Assembly (NCBI GenBank): GCA_033961575.1
Contig: CM066740.1
Coordinates: 17,149,501-17,213,500 of the forward strand
DNA: 64,000 nucleotides
Direction: 5' to 3'
Source: Aselliscus stoliczkanus
Taxonomy: Eukaryota > Chordata > Mammalia > Chiroptera > Hipposideridae
A model generated the notes under the pieces. The model was not told the origin of the DNA and ran no database searches. It worked only from the letters and a program-made list of their open reading frames with translations. A program made the position numbers and the translations under genes. Below, one piece after another: positions 47,788 to 59,454 of the stretch. The stretch's first letter is position 1, and every line of letters begins with the position of its first letter.

Positions 47788-48211
47788 GGGCCGGCCGAGT
47801 GGCGCATTGGTTAAGCGCTGGTTTTGGGATGCCAGCGGCCCCGGTTCGGATCCCACATGAGGGCCAGTGACACTGCCCTCTACAGCTAACAACAGCTCCA
47901 CCTGGAGCTGGGCTGTGCGAGCCCCGGTGATGGTGTGGGCTGCAGCCCCTGCTGCAGTGGGCTGCCATAAGCTACAGTGAGTGGCCCGCAGCCAGCGTGA
48001 GCGGTCAATAGCCGCGGTGAGCGACATCCAGAGGCCAACGACTGATCTGCCTCATCCGGGAAGAACGCAATGACGATACCAACAGTGAAGCAACATCCTC
48101 CGCAACTAGACTGAAGAACAAAAAGACAGCAACTTGTCTGTTCCCCTTCCCCGATTCTCCAACGCTGTTCCCCTCCGCCAATTCCCCAATAAAATCTTAA
48201 AAAAAAAAAAA
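47788..48211 (+). repeat. Long-form SINE, young subfamily
   Basis: Near-identical to the 33652 copy. AAAATGT flanks both sides. It was inserted at the poly(A) end of an L1 3'UTR. Confidence 0.95.
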
Positions 48212-48234
48212 AAAAATGTTTATTTCACAATAAA

Positions 48235-48874
48235 AGAAAAAAGAACAATGGTTAAGTCTCCGAAGGATGCAGAGAAAAGGGAACCCTTGTATACTGTTTG
48301 TGGGAATGTAAATGGCTACAGCCACTCTTAAAAACAGTATGGAGATTCCTCAAAAATTTAAAAGTAGAATCACCATATGATCCAGCAATTCCACTTCTGG
48401 GTAGATATCCAAAGGAATTGAAATCAGGCTCTCTAAGAGATATCTGCATTTCCATATTCACTGTGGCATTATCTGCAACAGCCAAGACATGGAAACATTC
48501 TAAATTTTTACCAGATAAACTGATAAAGAAAAAAATACGGTATTTATATACATTACAGTATTATTCAGCTTTTAAAAAGAAGGAAATTATGCCACGTGCA
48601 ACAACATGGATGAACCTGGAGTATATTACGCTAAGTGAAATAAGCCAGAAAAAAGAATTACAAATACTGCGCCATCCCATTTTATGAGGAATCTAAAATA
48701 ATCAAACTCACAGAAGTAAAGAGTAGAATGGTGGTTACCAGAGGACTGGCGGGGAGGGGGAAAGGAGAGTTACTGGTTATACAAAATAAGTTCTACAGAT
48801 CTATTGAATAGCACAGTGTCTATATTTAACAGTACTTTATTGTATACTTAAAATATTATTAAGAGGGTAGATCA

Positions 48875-48923
<49 letters not shown>

Positions 48924-50340
48924 AACACACAGTGAGGGAAAAAAATAAAACAAAATTTATATAGAATTTCAAGGGATCCAGAAGAGCCAAAATAATCCTG
49001 AGAAACAACTGAAGAGAAAGACTCATATTTCCCAATTTCAAACCTTTAATACAAAGCAACAGTAATCAACATGTGTGGTACTGGCACAAGAACAGACTTA
49101 TTTATCAATGAAATAGAAGTGGGAGTCCAGAAATAACAGTCATCTGACTTCAACAAAGGTGTCAAGACGATTCAATAGAGAAAAACCAGTCTTTTCAACA
49201 AAACATACTGGGATAATTGGATAGCCACATGAAAGGAATAAAGTTGAAATCCTACTTTACACAATACACAAAATTTAACTCCAAAGAACTAAATGTGAAA
49301 GATATAACTATAAAAAATTCTGAAGAAAACATACAGGTAAATCCTCGTGACTCTGGATTTAGCAAAGGACTCTCAGAAATGATACCATAAGCACCAGCAA
49401 CAAAGGAAAAAACAAATAAGTTGGACTTGATTAAAATTCAAAACTTCTGTTCTTCAAAGTACACCATCAAGAAAGCAAAAATGCAACCCACAGAATGGGA
49501 GAAAACATTCACAAATCATATATCTAATAAAGAACTTGTATCTAGAATATAAATAACTCTTACAACTCAATAATATAAAGACAATAACCCAATTTTTAAA
49601 TGAGCAAAGATTCTGAATAGACATTTTTCCAAGGAAGATATACAGATCGCCAATAAGCAAACGAAAAGATACTCAACATCATTAGTCAACAGGGAAATGC
49701 AAATCAAAACAATGAGATACCACTTCACAGGTTTTGCTACCTGATATACATACCTTTGAATATAATTTAAACTACTTATGAAGTTGTTTAAAACAAAAAC
49801 ATAAAATCTATCTCATAATCAATGCAATACAATAAAAAGTGTCCTAAAATATGGAGAGGTATTATTTTTCCAAACACAAAAATATCATTAAGATAGCAAT
49901 TCTCTTTCCAGTTATCCTATAAATTCAATATACTTCCAAAGTCTCAACATTTTTCAGAGGACTTCAGCTGGTGCCAAAATTCATATAGAAGAATAAAGTG
50001 ACAAGAATAAACAAGACAAAGTTAAAGTAAAAAGTAAGAAAGGAAAGCCAAAACCCTCTATAAAGATACAGTATTTAAAATAGTGTAGTGCCAGCTCAGG
50101 GATCAATAAACAATTCAAAGGACAGAATAGAGCCCAAAACAGATTTGTGAGTACATGGAAACTTGGCATAGTATAGAGTGGCATTATTAGTCAGTGGGGA
50201 AAAACTGACCATTGAATAAAAGGTGCTGGGTTAACTATCTGTTCACATATAAAAAGACAAAATTAGATCTTTACTTTGTATCATATACAAAAATAAATTC
50301 CAGAGAGATTAAAAATATAGGGAGGGAATGGAGGAAATAG
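48235..50340 (+). mobile_element. Old LINE-1 fragments, plus strand
   Basis: ORF2 C-terminal text (48298-48690, [20 protein letters not shown]) is followed by 3'UTR-like text. After the (GA)n tract there is another L1 ORF2 piece ('ggatccagaagagccaaaata', 'aaaaatttctgaagaaaacat'-like, 'agggaaatgcaaatcaaaac'). Frames are broken; at least two L1 pieces are joined. Confidence 0.78.
48879..48921. repeat. (GA)n microsatellite
   Basis: About 21 GA dinucleotides, followed by CACAACACACAG. Confidence 0.95.
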
Positions 50341-50384
50341 GACAGTATAAGAATATTTACCAGAAAAAATAAAAAACAAGATTC

Positions 50385-50505
50385 ATTCATTCATTTAAAA
50401 CATATTTATTAAGGACCTACTCTGTGTCAAGCACCGCTAAAGACACGGGGACACAATAATGCATAATACAAAGTCCTGCTTATTGAGCTTATAGGCCAAA
50501 AATAA
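50385..50505. repeat. L2-like fragment
   Basis: Wording 'catatttattaaggacctact', 'ctgtgtcaagcaccgctaaag' and 'cttattgagcttatag' is the L2 3' pattern. Confidence 0.65.
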
Positions 50506-50509
50506 TTTT

Positions 50510-51185
50510 TTAATTAATAAAACAATAATCTATTTTTAAAAGGATACATACATAAGCTTTTCTGGAAGGAATCACAAGAAAGTAGCAATAACGCTGGTGT
50601 TTCTGGCAAAGGGACTTAAGTAGATGAGGAACACACTGATAGGGAGGTTACTTTTTACAGTATGTACTTCCTTTTGTAACTGTTGAATTTTGTATCATAA
50701 ACACATTACATGAAGGAATATGTATTTGGAGGAATAAATCTTAGAATAAATAAATACTGAAATGGGTTGCTCTGAACGTAAAAGTGCTTAAGCAGAGGCT
50801 GAAGGCCATTTGCTGGGAATATTCCCTGAAGAAATTTCTCTGAGGGCTGCACACTAGGGAATTTATTATCCTCTAATGCCTCTGTCAAATGTATGATTCC
50901 CTGATTCCTCTCCACTGTGATATGGCCCCTGTAATTCCAATCTATAGTTTCCTCACTTGTTTAAGGGATTCCAAAATGTAGGTAAAGACAACGTCATTCC
51001 CAGCATTCATGGCTGCCTCAAATCATAGAAGCAAATACTACACAAGCCAAGTATTCTCATTTGATGTCCACAAGTGGTTACTCACATTAAATAGGGATTT
51101 CTTGTACAATAAAGTTAACAGTACCCAACTCCCTTTACATGCACACACACAGCTGACAGGTTACAACCTGGTGGGCAGACTTCTA
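50510..51185. other. Unassigned intronic interval
   Basis: No exon-like frame with splice sites and no nameable repeat is seen. Confidence 0.4.
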
Positions 51186-51189
51186 AAGT

Positions 51190-51672
51190 CACCAAGTGAT
51201 GCCTACTTCCTGGTATTCATGTCCTAATGTAACCCCTTCCCTTTGAGTGTGGGCTTAACCTAGAGAAATTCTTTTAACAAAGAAAAAACGTGATGGGATG
51301 TCACTTCCATGAGTTATGATACACTGTGATTTCTGTCAGCTAACAGACTCCTTCTAGTGCCTTCTCTGCTTGTATACTTTGATGAAACAAGCCAGCATGA
51401 TGGGTATACGGCAAACAATTGAGGAAAACCTCTGGGCAACAGCTAGAGAGGAACTGAATTCTGCCAACAATCATGTGAGCTTGGAAGCAAGTTCTTCCTC
51501 AGTGGAGCTTTAAGGTGAGTGAGTACAGCCCAGCCAACAACTTGATTGCTGCCTGTGAAAGCCCCTGAAGCAGAGGACCCAAATAAGCTGTGCACAGATT
51601 CCTGACTCAAAAACTCTAAGACAATAACCATGTGTTAACCACTAAACTTCAGGATACTTTGTTACAAGGTAA
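51190..51672 (+). mobile_element. Probable MaLR-like LTR
   Basis: The order 'cttcctggtattcatgtcct', 'tgtaaccccttccctttgagt', 'gtgggcttaacctagagaaat', then 'gcacagattcctgactc', 'ctaagacaataaccatgtg', 'ttaaccactaaacttcagg' and 'atactttgttacaag' is like old MLT1-type LTRs. Family uncertain. Confidence 0.55.
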
Positions 51673-52089
51673 TTATTTTATCAAACCTGAAATAGGGGAA
51701 GTTTCAGGTGTTTACTCTAAGTGAAGCTGTAACCCCTAACGTCAATACTGGCATTTTTCTAATGGCAAGAAATTTACATGGTAGGCTTTTCAAAACTGTA
51801 AAACATTTCCAACTGTCATCATTATCTTGTTCTACAGAGAAAGCCAGTGAGGGTAAGAAACAGCCTCAAAACCTCCCAAAAGTTGTCTCCAGTGTTTTTC
51901 ACTACTTCCCAAAAAGTGCAGCAAAGCTCCTTAATAATCATTTCTAATGTGTGTTTTTTTTAAAGAAAAAAACTAGTTTCATGAGATATTCGATATTATA
52001 AAACAGAATACTTCTGTGTAAAATAAGAGTCCATAGAGTTAAATAAAACTATGTATATTCCTTCACTGAAGTCCAAACTAACAAAAATG

Positions 52090-53976
52090 GCATGAGATCA
52101 TGTAATCTGGAAGGAAGAAAAAAAACTGTTCATAGATGACATGAGTGTCTGTAGAAAATCCGAAAGCATCAGAAAAAAAACTCCTAGAACTAACAAGTGA
52201 TTAAAGCAAGGTTGTAGGATATAAGGTTAATGTAAAAATCAAAATCAATCATTTTCCCATATACCAGCAATAAACAAGTGGAATTTGAATTTAAAAACAC
52301 AATACCACTATAAAACAAATAGGTCATGGGGATGTAAGGTACACCATAGGGAATATGGTCAATAATATTGTGAAAACGGTGGTCAGGTGGTTGCTGAAAT
52401 TATCATGGTGATAATTTCTTTAGTATATAAATGTTGAATAACTATAGTGTACACCTCAAACTAGTATAACATTGTATGTTAGCTATAATTTAATTAAAAT
52501 CTTCTTAAAAGGAATAGATAAGCCACATACCAGAAACAAAAATTTGCAATACATATTTCTGACAAAGAATTTGTACTCAGAATATATAAAGAGCTTCTAA
52601 ATTGAATAATAACATATATAATAAATTTTAAATATATATTTGAGGAACATTACATAATAGTAAACAAATTCACCAAGAAATCATAGCAATCCTAAATGTG
52701 TAAATGCACTGCATGGATCTGGATTAGAATAAAGAAAACACAGCTATGAAGATCAATGTCAGACAATTGATGAAATTTTAATACAAATATGGATGAACCT
52801 TGAAAACATTAAGGAAAAAAGCCAGTCACAAAAGACCACATATCATGTTATTCCATTTATATGAAATACCCAAATTAGGCAAATCTACAAAGATCAAAAG
52901 TAGAGTAGTGCTTACTTTGGGGTGGGGAAGATGGTTGGGTAGAGGAGTGATAGCAAAAGTGTTAAGAGGTTTATTTCTGAGTTGATGAAATGTTTAGAAA
53001 TGGTGGTGATGGCCACGCATATCTGTGGACATTCCAGAGTCCTTGATTTGTTCCCTTTAAAAGGGTGGATTGTATGGTATGTAAATTTTATTCTCAACAA
53101 AGATATCATTTTGAAAAGCAAAACAAAAAACAAAAACATATCATTTACATTAGCACCCAAACATTTGAAATACTTCAGTATAAATCTAACAAAATATGTA
53201 TAAGATCTACATGAAGTAAACTACAAAACTCTGATGAAAGAAATTAAAGAACTAAATGAACAGGGAGATATCCATGTTCATGAATAAGAAGACTCAATAT
53301 TGTCAAGACAGGAATTCTTCCCAAATTGATCCCAATCAAAATCCCTGCAAGTAGTTATTTTGTGGATATTGACAAACTAATTCTAAAGTTTACATGAAGA
53401 GGCAAAAGATCCAAAATAGTCAACACAATACTGAAAGAGAACAAAACTGGAGCTTTACTATAAAGCTACAGTAATCAATACTGTGTGGTTTTGGTAAAAG
53501 AATAAACAAATAGATCAATGGAACAAAATATACTCATATAAATATAGTCAACTGATCTTTGCAAAGGGGAAAAGGCAATACAACAGAAGAAAGATAGCCT
53601 TTTCAACAAATGGTTCTGGAACACTTGGACATCCATATGCAAAAAAAAAAAAAATTAATCCAGACACAGACCTTACAACCTTCACAAAAATTAACTCAAT
53701 ATAGATCACAGATCTAAAATGTAAACAATATATAGATAATGTATTATAGAAATGTACACTTGAAACCTATATAATTTTACTAACCAATGTTACCCCAATA
53801 AAGTAAAAATTTTAAAAATAATAAAAATAAAATGTAAAACAAAAAACTGTAAAACTCCTAGAAGATAACATAGGAGAAAACCTAGATGAACTTGGGTTTA
53901 GCAATGACTTTCTAGATGCAACACCAAAAGCACACAGTCCATGAAAGAAAGTGTTGATAAACTGCCCTCCATTAAA
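52090..53976 (+). mobile_element. Old LINE-1 fragments, plus strand
   Basis: ORF2-type text ('actgttcatagatgacatga', 'ccatataccagcaataaacaa') is joined to a 3'UTR-like piece (52325-52510), then to ORF2 text again ('tatccatgttcatgaataaga', 'ctttactataaagctacagta'). It ends at 'ttaaaattaaaaatttctg', where the 190-bp insert begins. The L1 resumes at 54181. Confidence 0.75.
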
Positions 53977-53990
53977 ATTAAAAATTTCTG

Positions 53991-54180
53991 GGCCTTACCC
54001 TGGCCCTTGCCCCCTTAAGCCTTTGTCACGCTTTTGCTTGGGCCTGCTACTAACACTTCGGAGTGTACTTTCTCTTCTAATAAGGGCCCTTGAGCCAATG
54101 CCTTCTGCTCGGGCCCACTTCTACCTCTTTGAAGTATATTTTTTCTTCTAATAAATTGCTCTTTCACCACTTAAAAAAAA
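53991..54180 (+). mobile_element. 190-bp retroposed insert of unknown source
   Basis: The insert begins GGCCTTACCC and ends CACTTAAAAAAAA, between perfect copies of ATTAAAAATTTCTG (53977-53990 and 54181-54194) in L1 ORF2. The A tail and the 14-bp duplication are marks of L1-mediated retroposition. Inside are two related halves, each with GCTTGGGCC or GCTCGGGCC, then TGTACTTT or TATATTTT, and TCTTCTAATAA. The last half adds AATAAATTGCTC, a polyadenylation signal about 25 bases before the A tail. This layout resembles the R region of a retroviral LTR transcript, but I cannot name the family. It has no coding frame of note. Confidence 0.7.
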
Positions 54181-54301
54181 ATTAAAAATTTCTGCTCTGC
54201 AAAAAATACTATCAAGAAAATAAAAACATAATCCACTGACTATGAGAAAATATTTGCAAAGACTTATCTGATAAAAGACTGTTATTCAAAATGTACAAAT
54301 A

Positions 54302-54445
54302 GGGCCAGCTGAGTGGCTCAGTTGGTTAAGAACTCGCTCAAGAGTGAGAGCTGAGCTCTGAGCAACAACATTTCGATGCCCAGCCCGAGCTGAGCTGCCA
54401 GCAGGTGGCAGGATGGCTAAGCTGAAAAAAAAAAAAAAATGAGGA
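54302..54445 (+). repeat. VES-like SINE, short subtype
   Basis: Starts GGGCCAGCTGAGTGGCTCAG, contains GAGCTGAGCTCTGAGCAACA and CAGCAGGTGGCAGGATGGC, and ends in poly(A). A perfect duplication CAAAATGTACAAATA flanks it (54287-54301 and 54446-54460). Confidence 0.95.
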
Positions 54446-54497
54446 ACAAAATGTACAAATAATTCTCAGAACTCAACAATAAGAAAACAACATGATT

Positions 54498-54954
54498 GGG
54501 CCACCCGAGTGGAGCACTGGTTAAGAGCTGGCTTAGGACACCAGTGGCCCCAGTTTGGATCCCACATATGAAGGCCAGTGACACTGCCCTCTACAGCTAA
54601 GATGTTGAACAACAGCTCAATCTGGAGCTGGGCTGCGCGAGTCTCGGCAACGGCATAGCTGCAGCCCCTGCTGCAGTGAACTGACATAGGCTACAGTGAG
54701 TGGCCCGCAGCCAGCATGAGCAGCTAGCAGCCAGTGTGAGCTGCCAGCAGTAACTGTGAACAGCCGTCCAGAGGCCGGCGACTGATCTGCCTCACCCGAG
54801 AAGAGCTCAACGATGATACCGACATGGGCCAGTGAAGTGACATCCTCGACAACTAGACTGAAGAACAAAAGGACAGCAACTTGTCTGTTCCCCTTCCCTA
54901 ATTCCCCAACACTGTTCCGTTCCCTCAATTCCTCAATTAAAAAAAAAAAAAAGA
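54498..54954 (+). repeat. Long-form SINE, outer part of a pair
   Basis: Full-length, more diverged form. AAGAAAACAACATGATT precedes it (54481-54497), and the matching copy is found only after the next SINE (55069-55085), so the two form one nested unit. Confidence 0.93.
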
Positions 54955-55068
54955 GGGCCGGCTGAGTGGCACGGTGGTTAAGCGCTGGCTTGGGAAGCCA
55001 GCCGCCCGGTTCAGGTCCCACATATAAGGGTCAGTGACACTGCCCTCAAAAAAAAAAAAAAAAAAAGA
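54955..55068 (+). repeat. Short SINE in the tail of the preceding SINE
   Basis: Head-only form inserted at the A-rich tail of the long copy, inside its target duplication. Confidence 0.93.
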
Positions 55069-55102
55069 AAGAAAACAACATGATTAAAAAATGAACCAAA
55101 AA

Positions 55103-55206
55103 GAATGAGAGCTGAGCTCTGAGCAAAAGCAGTTTGATGCCCACCCTGAGCTGAGCTGCTGCTGAGCTGCCAACAGGTGGCAGGATGGCTCAGCTAAAAA
55201 AAAAAA
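55103..55206 (+). repeat. 5'-truncated VES-like SINE
   Basis: It begins at GAGAGCTGAGCTCTGAGC, lacks the tRNA-like head and ends CAGGATGGCTCAGCTAAAAA. Same subtype as 54302. Confidence 0.85.
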
Positions 55207-56190
55207 GGGAGCCAAAGACGTTACCAGACACCTCACCAAAGAAGATATACAGATGGCAGGCAATAAGCATAAGGAAAGATGCTCCACATCACATGTCATC
55301 AGGGAAATATAAAATAAAACAACAAAAAGATAACCACTACACATCTTTTAGAATGGTCAAAATATAAAACACTGACACCACCAAACACTTGCGAGGATAT
55401 GGAGCAAGAGGAGCTCTTATTCATCACTGGTGGCAATGCAAGCGAGTACGACCATTTTGGAAGACAGTTTGGCAGTTTCTTACAAAGCTACAATACTTTT
55501 ACCATATAATACAACAATTGAACTCCTTGGTATTGACTAAAAGAAATGAAAGCTTATGCCCTCACAAAAACCTACACACAGATGTTTATTGAAGTTTTAT
55601 TCATAATTACCAAAACCTGGAAGCAGCCAAAATGTCCTTCAGTAGGTGAGTGGATAAACTGTGGTACATCCAGACAATGAATATTTTTCAACAAAAAGAA
55701 ATGAGCTAGCAAGCCATAAAAAGACCTGAAGAAACCACAGATGCATATTACTAAATGGAAAAAAGCCAATCTGAAAGGCTACATACTATATGATTCCAAC
55801 TATACGACATTCTGGAAAAGGCAAAACTATGGAGACAATAAAAATATCAGTGGTTTCCAGGGGTATGGGGAAGGTAGAGATGAATAGGCAATGCACAGAG
55901 TATTTTTAGAGCAGTGAAAACATTCTGTGTAATACTGTAACGGCGGATACATGTCATCATACATTGTCTAAACCCGTAAGAACGTACAACACAAGAGGGA
56001 GCCGTAATGTACACTATGGACTTTGATGATAAGGAAGTGTCAATGCAGGCTCATCAGTTTTAACAAATGCAACTCTCTGGTGGGAGGACGCTAGTAATGG
56101 ATAAACTATGTATATGTGGTGGAAGGAGATATATGAGAAATCTCTGAACCTTCCTCTCAATTTTGCTGTGAACTTAAAAGCTGTTCTTAA
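55207..56190 (+). mobile_element. Old LINE-1 ORF2 end and 3'UTR
   Basis: Text 'tcaccaaagaagatatacaga', 'gcgaggatatggagcaagag' and 'tagtggataaactgtggtac'-like wording marks the L1 ORF2 C-terminus and its 3' region. The L1 at 56206 inserted at its end. Confidence 0.8.
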
Positions 56191-56205
56191 AAATTAAAGT
56201 CACAA

Positions 56206-57785
56206 ACAATGGAAGCAAGAATTTACAATGGGGTAAAGATAGTCTATTTAATAAATGGTGCTGGGAAAATTGGACTGACACATGCAAAAAAATGAAACTG
56301 GACCACCTCCTTATGCCAGATACAAGAACAAATTCAAAATGGATTAAAGACTTAAATGTAAGACCTGAAACCATAAAACTCCTAGAAGAAAATATAGGGA
56401 GTAAATTTGCAGACATTACTCTGAGCAATATTTTTACTGATACATCCCCAAGGGCAAGGGAAGTAAAAGAAAAAATGAACATATGGGCTTATATCAAACC
56501 TAAAAGTTTTTTCACAACAAAGGAAACCATCAATAAAACAAAAAGGAAGCCTACTGAATGGAAGAATATATTTGTCAACGATATATCTGATAAGGGGTTA
56601 ATATCCAAAATTTATAAAACACTCATGCAACTCAACACCAAAATAACAAACAACCCAATTAAAAATGGGCTGGGGAAATGAAGAGACATTTCTCTAAAGA
56701 GGACATACAGATGGCCAACAGGCATATGAGAAAATGTTCAACCTCACTGATTAGGGAAATGCAAATAAAAACCACAATGAGATACCACCTCACTCCAGTC
56801 AGAATGGCTATCATCAATAAATCAACAAACAACAAGTGCTGGCAGGGCTGTGGTGAAAAGGGAACCCTGCTGCACGGTTGGTGGGATTGCAGATTGGTGC
56901 AGCCACTATGGAAGTCAGTATGGAGGTACCTCAAAAAACTGAAAATGGAACTACCTTTTGACCCAGCAATTCCACTCCTAGGCATTTATCCTGAAAAACC
57001 CAAGACACTAATTCGAAAAAATATATGCACCTCTATGTTCACTGCAGTGCTATTTACAATATCCAAGACTTGGAAACAATCGAAATGCCCATTGGTAGAT
57101 GACTGGATTAAGAAACTGTGGTACATTTACACAATGGAATATTACACAGCTGTAAAGAAGAAATCGTACGATTTGCAACGATATGGATGGACCTAGAGAA
57201 CATTATGTTAAGTGAAATAAGTCAGTCAGAGAAAGACAAATACCATATGATCTCACTTATATGTGGAATCTAAAGAACTGAATAAACGAGTAATGTAAAC
57301 AGAAATAGTCTTAGAGACACAAAGGAAAAACTGATGAGGGCTAGATGGAATGGGAATGGGCATGAGGGAGAAGGGGAAGGGACAAGGCAACATAAACTGG
57401 TAACTACAATACTACTGCAGAGACAGAAGAGACAGTTTAGGGAATATAATCAATAAGGTTGTAAATATTTTTTTTTAGGGGAACAGAAGGACGCATGTCT
57501 TTTTAGGGAGATCACTTCATGGACGGTGTAGTGGCCTTACCACTGCCCTGTACATCTGAAGCTGTCGCTGAACAATATTATATGTCAACTATAATTTAAC
57601 ACATATATAGTCATGGGAGGTGGAGTATAGTGCGGGGATGGAGTCAATGGAATTGTAATAGATATGTATGATATCGGGGGTGGGGGGACAGGAGAGAAGG
57701 GAAGGGGGAGTCACTTTGTAAAGGGTGAAAAAAACAACTATTGCACTGTTTTGTACATCTGTAACTAATAATAATAATAAAGTTT
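56206..57785 (+). mobile_element. 5'-truncated young LINE-1
   Basis: The plus strand holds ORF2 from the [19 protein letters not shown] region (129 open codons, 56292-56681) and a 172-codon frame (56678-57196) with [16 protein letters not shown] 3'UTR and an AATAATAATAAAG tail follow. It is closely related to the L1 at 14.3 kb. AAAAATTAAAGTCA flanks both sides (about 56187-56204 and 57786-57801). One frameshift near 56680 and other lesions disable it. Confidence 0.93.
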
Positions 57786-57804
57786 AAAAAAATTAAAGTC
57801 ATAA

Positions 57805-58505
57805 AAACAGCTGTAAAATATTATATTTTCTTTTTTAAATAATGGCATGAAAAGTTTTAGAGCTTGATCAATGTACTTTCATAGACTCACTTAGTGCCAT
57901 GTTTAGTCTACTGGACTATTCCATTTCAAAAGAATTTAATATTTTAATGTCTTAGTGCAGGCTACTGTCTATCAGAAATGCCCATAACCTTACTCTACCT
58001 CACATAAATTTCTAATTCAATCTTGAATATTCACCAAATAACTAGTTGGTAGCATTTGTGACCTACCTCTTCCATCCCCCTTTCTCTGCAGAATTAAAAA
58101 TTAGCTTCCTCTAAAGTACTTTCTTAATACTCTATTTATAGATCTTGTTTGTTTAGCTGTTCATGTTTTTAAATTACTAACTTCGTCAGTGCAGCAATCC
58201 TAGTAACCCAGCCCCTGGTTCAAGTCCTGGTATAGAACAGGTACTCAAAATATGTTGGCTGAATACATATATGAACGGCAAAACAATATGAATGACACAA
58301 ACATATGACAAAGGAAAGATATAACTACGTACTTATAGTAAATCATTAATTATAATATGATCTTGGAAGACATAGCAAAGACTCTTTTTTCCTTAATTAT
58401 TACATAGATTATGTACATAATTTGTATGACAAACATATATCCAGCAGTTTTCTCTAGCAGTAACTCTCTGGCAATGGTGTTAGGTAGAGCACTTAAAATT
58501 CTTTT
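57805..58505. other. Unassigned intronic interval
   Basis: AT-rich, with a weak L2/MIR-like phrase near 58220-58260 ('acaggtactcaaaatatgttg'). No exon is seen. Confidence 0.4.
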
Positions 58506-58507
58506 TA

Positions 58508-58949
58508 GGGCCGGCCGAGTGGCGCAATGGTTAAGCGCTGGTTTTGGGATGCCAGCGGCCCCGGTTCGGATCCCACGTGAAGGCCAGTGACACTGCCCTC
58601 TACAGCTAACAACAGCTCCACCTGGAGCTGGGCTGTGCGAGCCCCGGTGATGGTGTGGGCTGCAGCCCCTGCTGCAGTGGGCTGCCATAGGCTACAGTGA
58701 GTGGCCCGCAGCCAGCGTGAGCAGCTGGCAGCCAAGCGTGAGCTGCCAAGAGCCGTGGTGAGCGACATCCAGAGGCCAGCGACCAATCTGCCTAATCCGG
58801 GAAGAGCGCAATGACGATACCAACAGTGAAGCAACATCCTCCGCAACTAAACGGAAGAACAAAAAGACAGCAACTTGTCTGTTCCCCTTCCCCGATTCCC
58901 CAACGCTTTTCCCCTCCGCCAATTCCACAATAAAATCTCTAAAAAAAAA
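58508..58949 (+). repeat. Long-form SINE, young subfamily with extra internal unit
   Basis: Same subfamily as 42543, with the GCTGGCAGCCAAGCGTGAGC unit present. AAAATTCTTTTTA flanks both sides. Confidence 0.95.
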
Positions 58950-59090
58950 AAAATTCTTTTTAATGTTTCTTTATTGTGAATATTGTGAATGCTATTTTGC
59001 ATTCTTACAAAAATTAGAGGACATTTTCAGTCAAATATTTAAGTTTACATTACTGCTACACAACTAGTAAATGACAAAGAGGTCACATAC

Positions 59091-59159
59091 CAAATGAAAC
59101 TGATCAATTTTTGGGATTCCATCTTCATTTGTCTCAAATTCTTGATTTTGAACAGAAAG
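59091..59159 (-). CDS. 69-bp internal coding exon of the unidentified gene
   Basis: On the minus strand TTTTCTTTAACAG is followed by CTTTCTGTTC and the exon ends TTTCATTTG before GTATGTG, a good donor. The 69 bases are open in phase 0 and read LSVQNQEFETNEDGIPKIDQ plus FHL. Joining to the terminal exon at 44082 (also phase 0) keeps one frame. The exon is not part of any repeat I recognise, while the intron on the 3' side is about 15 kb of mostly repeats. No further upstream exon was found in 59160-64000. The acidic, polar sequence gives no family. Confidence 0.6.
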
Positions 59160-59454
59160 CTGTTAAAGAAAATGAGAAGGAATAAATTTCTGATGTACCA
59201 AAATAGTGACCATATAGCAGACTCACATCTGGAACTCTTCAGATTCTGCTGAGAAGAAAAGAGCTAACTGAAAAAAAGCACATTATCTCTTGCAGGATAT
59301 AAACACTTGCATTATAATTTTATAACTACTTGTTCACAAGTAACCAAATAGTCCCTGGGGTTCCTAAAGTATCAATCAGAGTTTATGCACATAGTATAAG
59401 TACTTTCAGTACTTAATCACCTTACAAACAAATTTTTAAAAATTTAGGAGCTTA

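Noticed and set aside
56678..57196. 172-codon frame as a separate gene
   Set aside because: It is L1 ORF2 after a frameshift; the preceding 129-codon frame belongs to the same ORF2.
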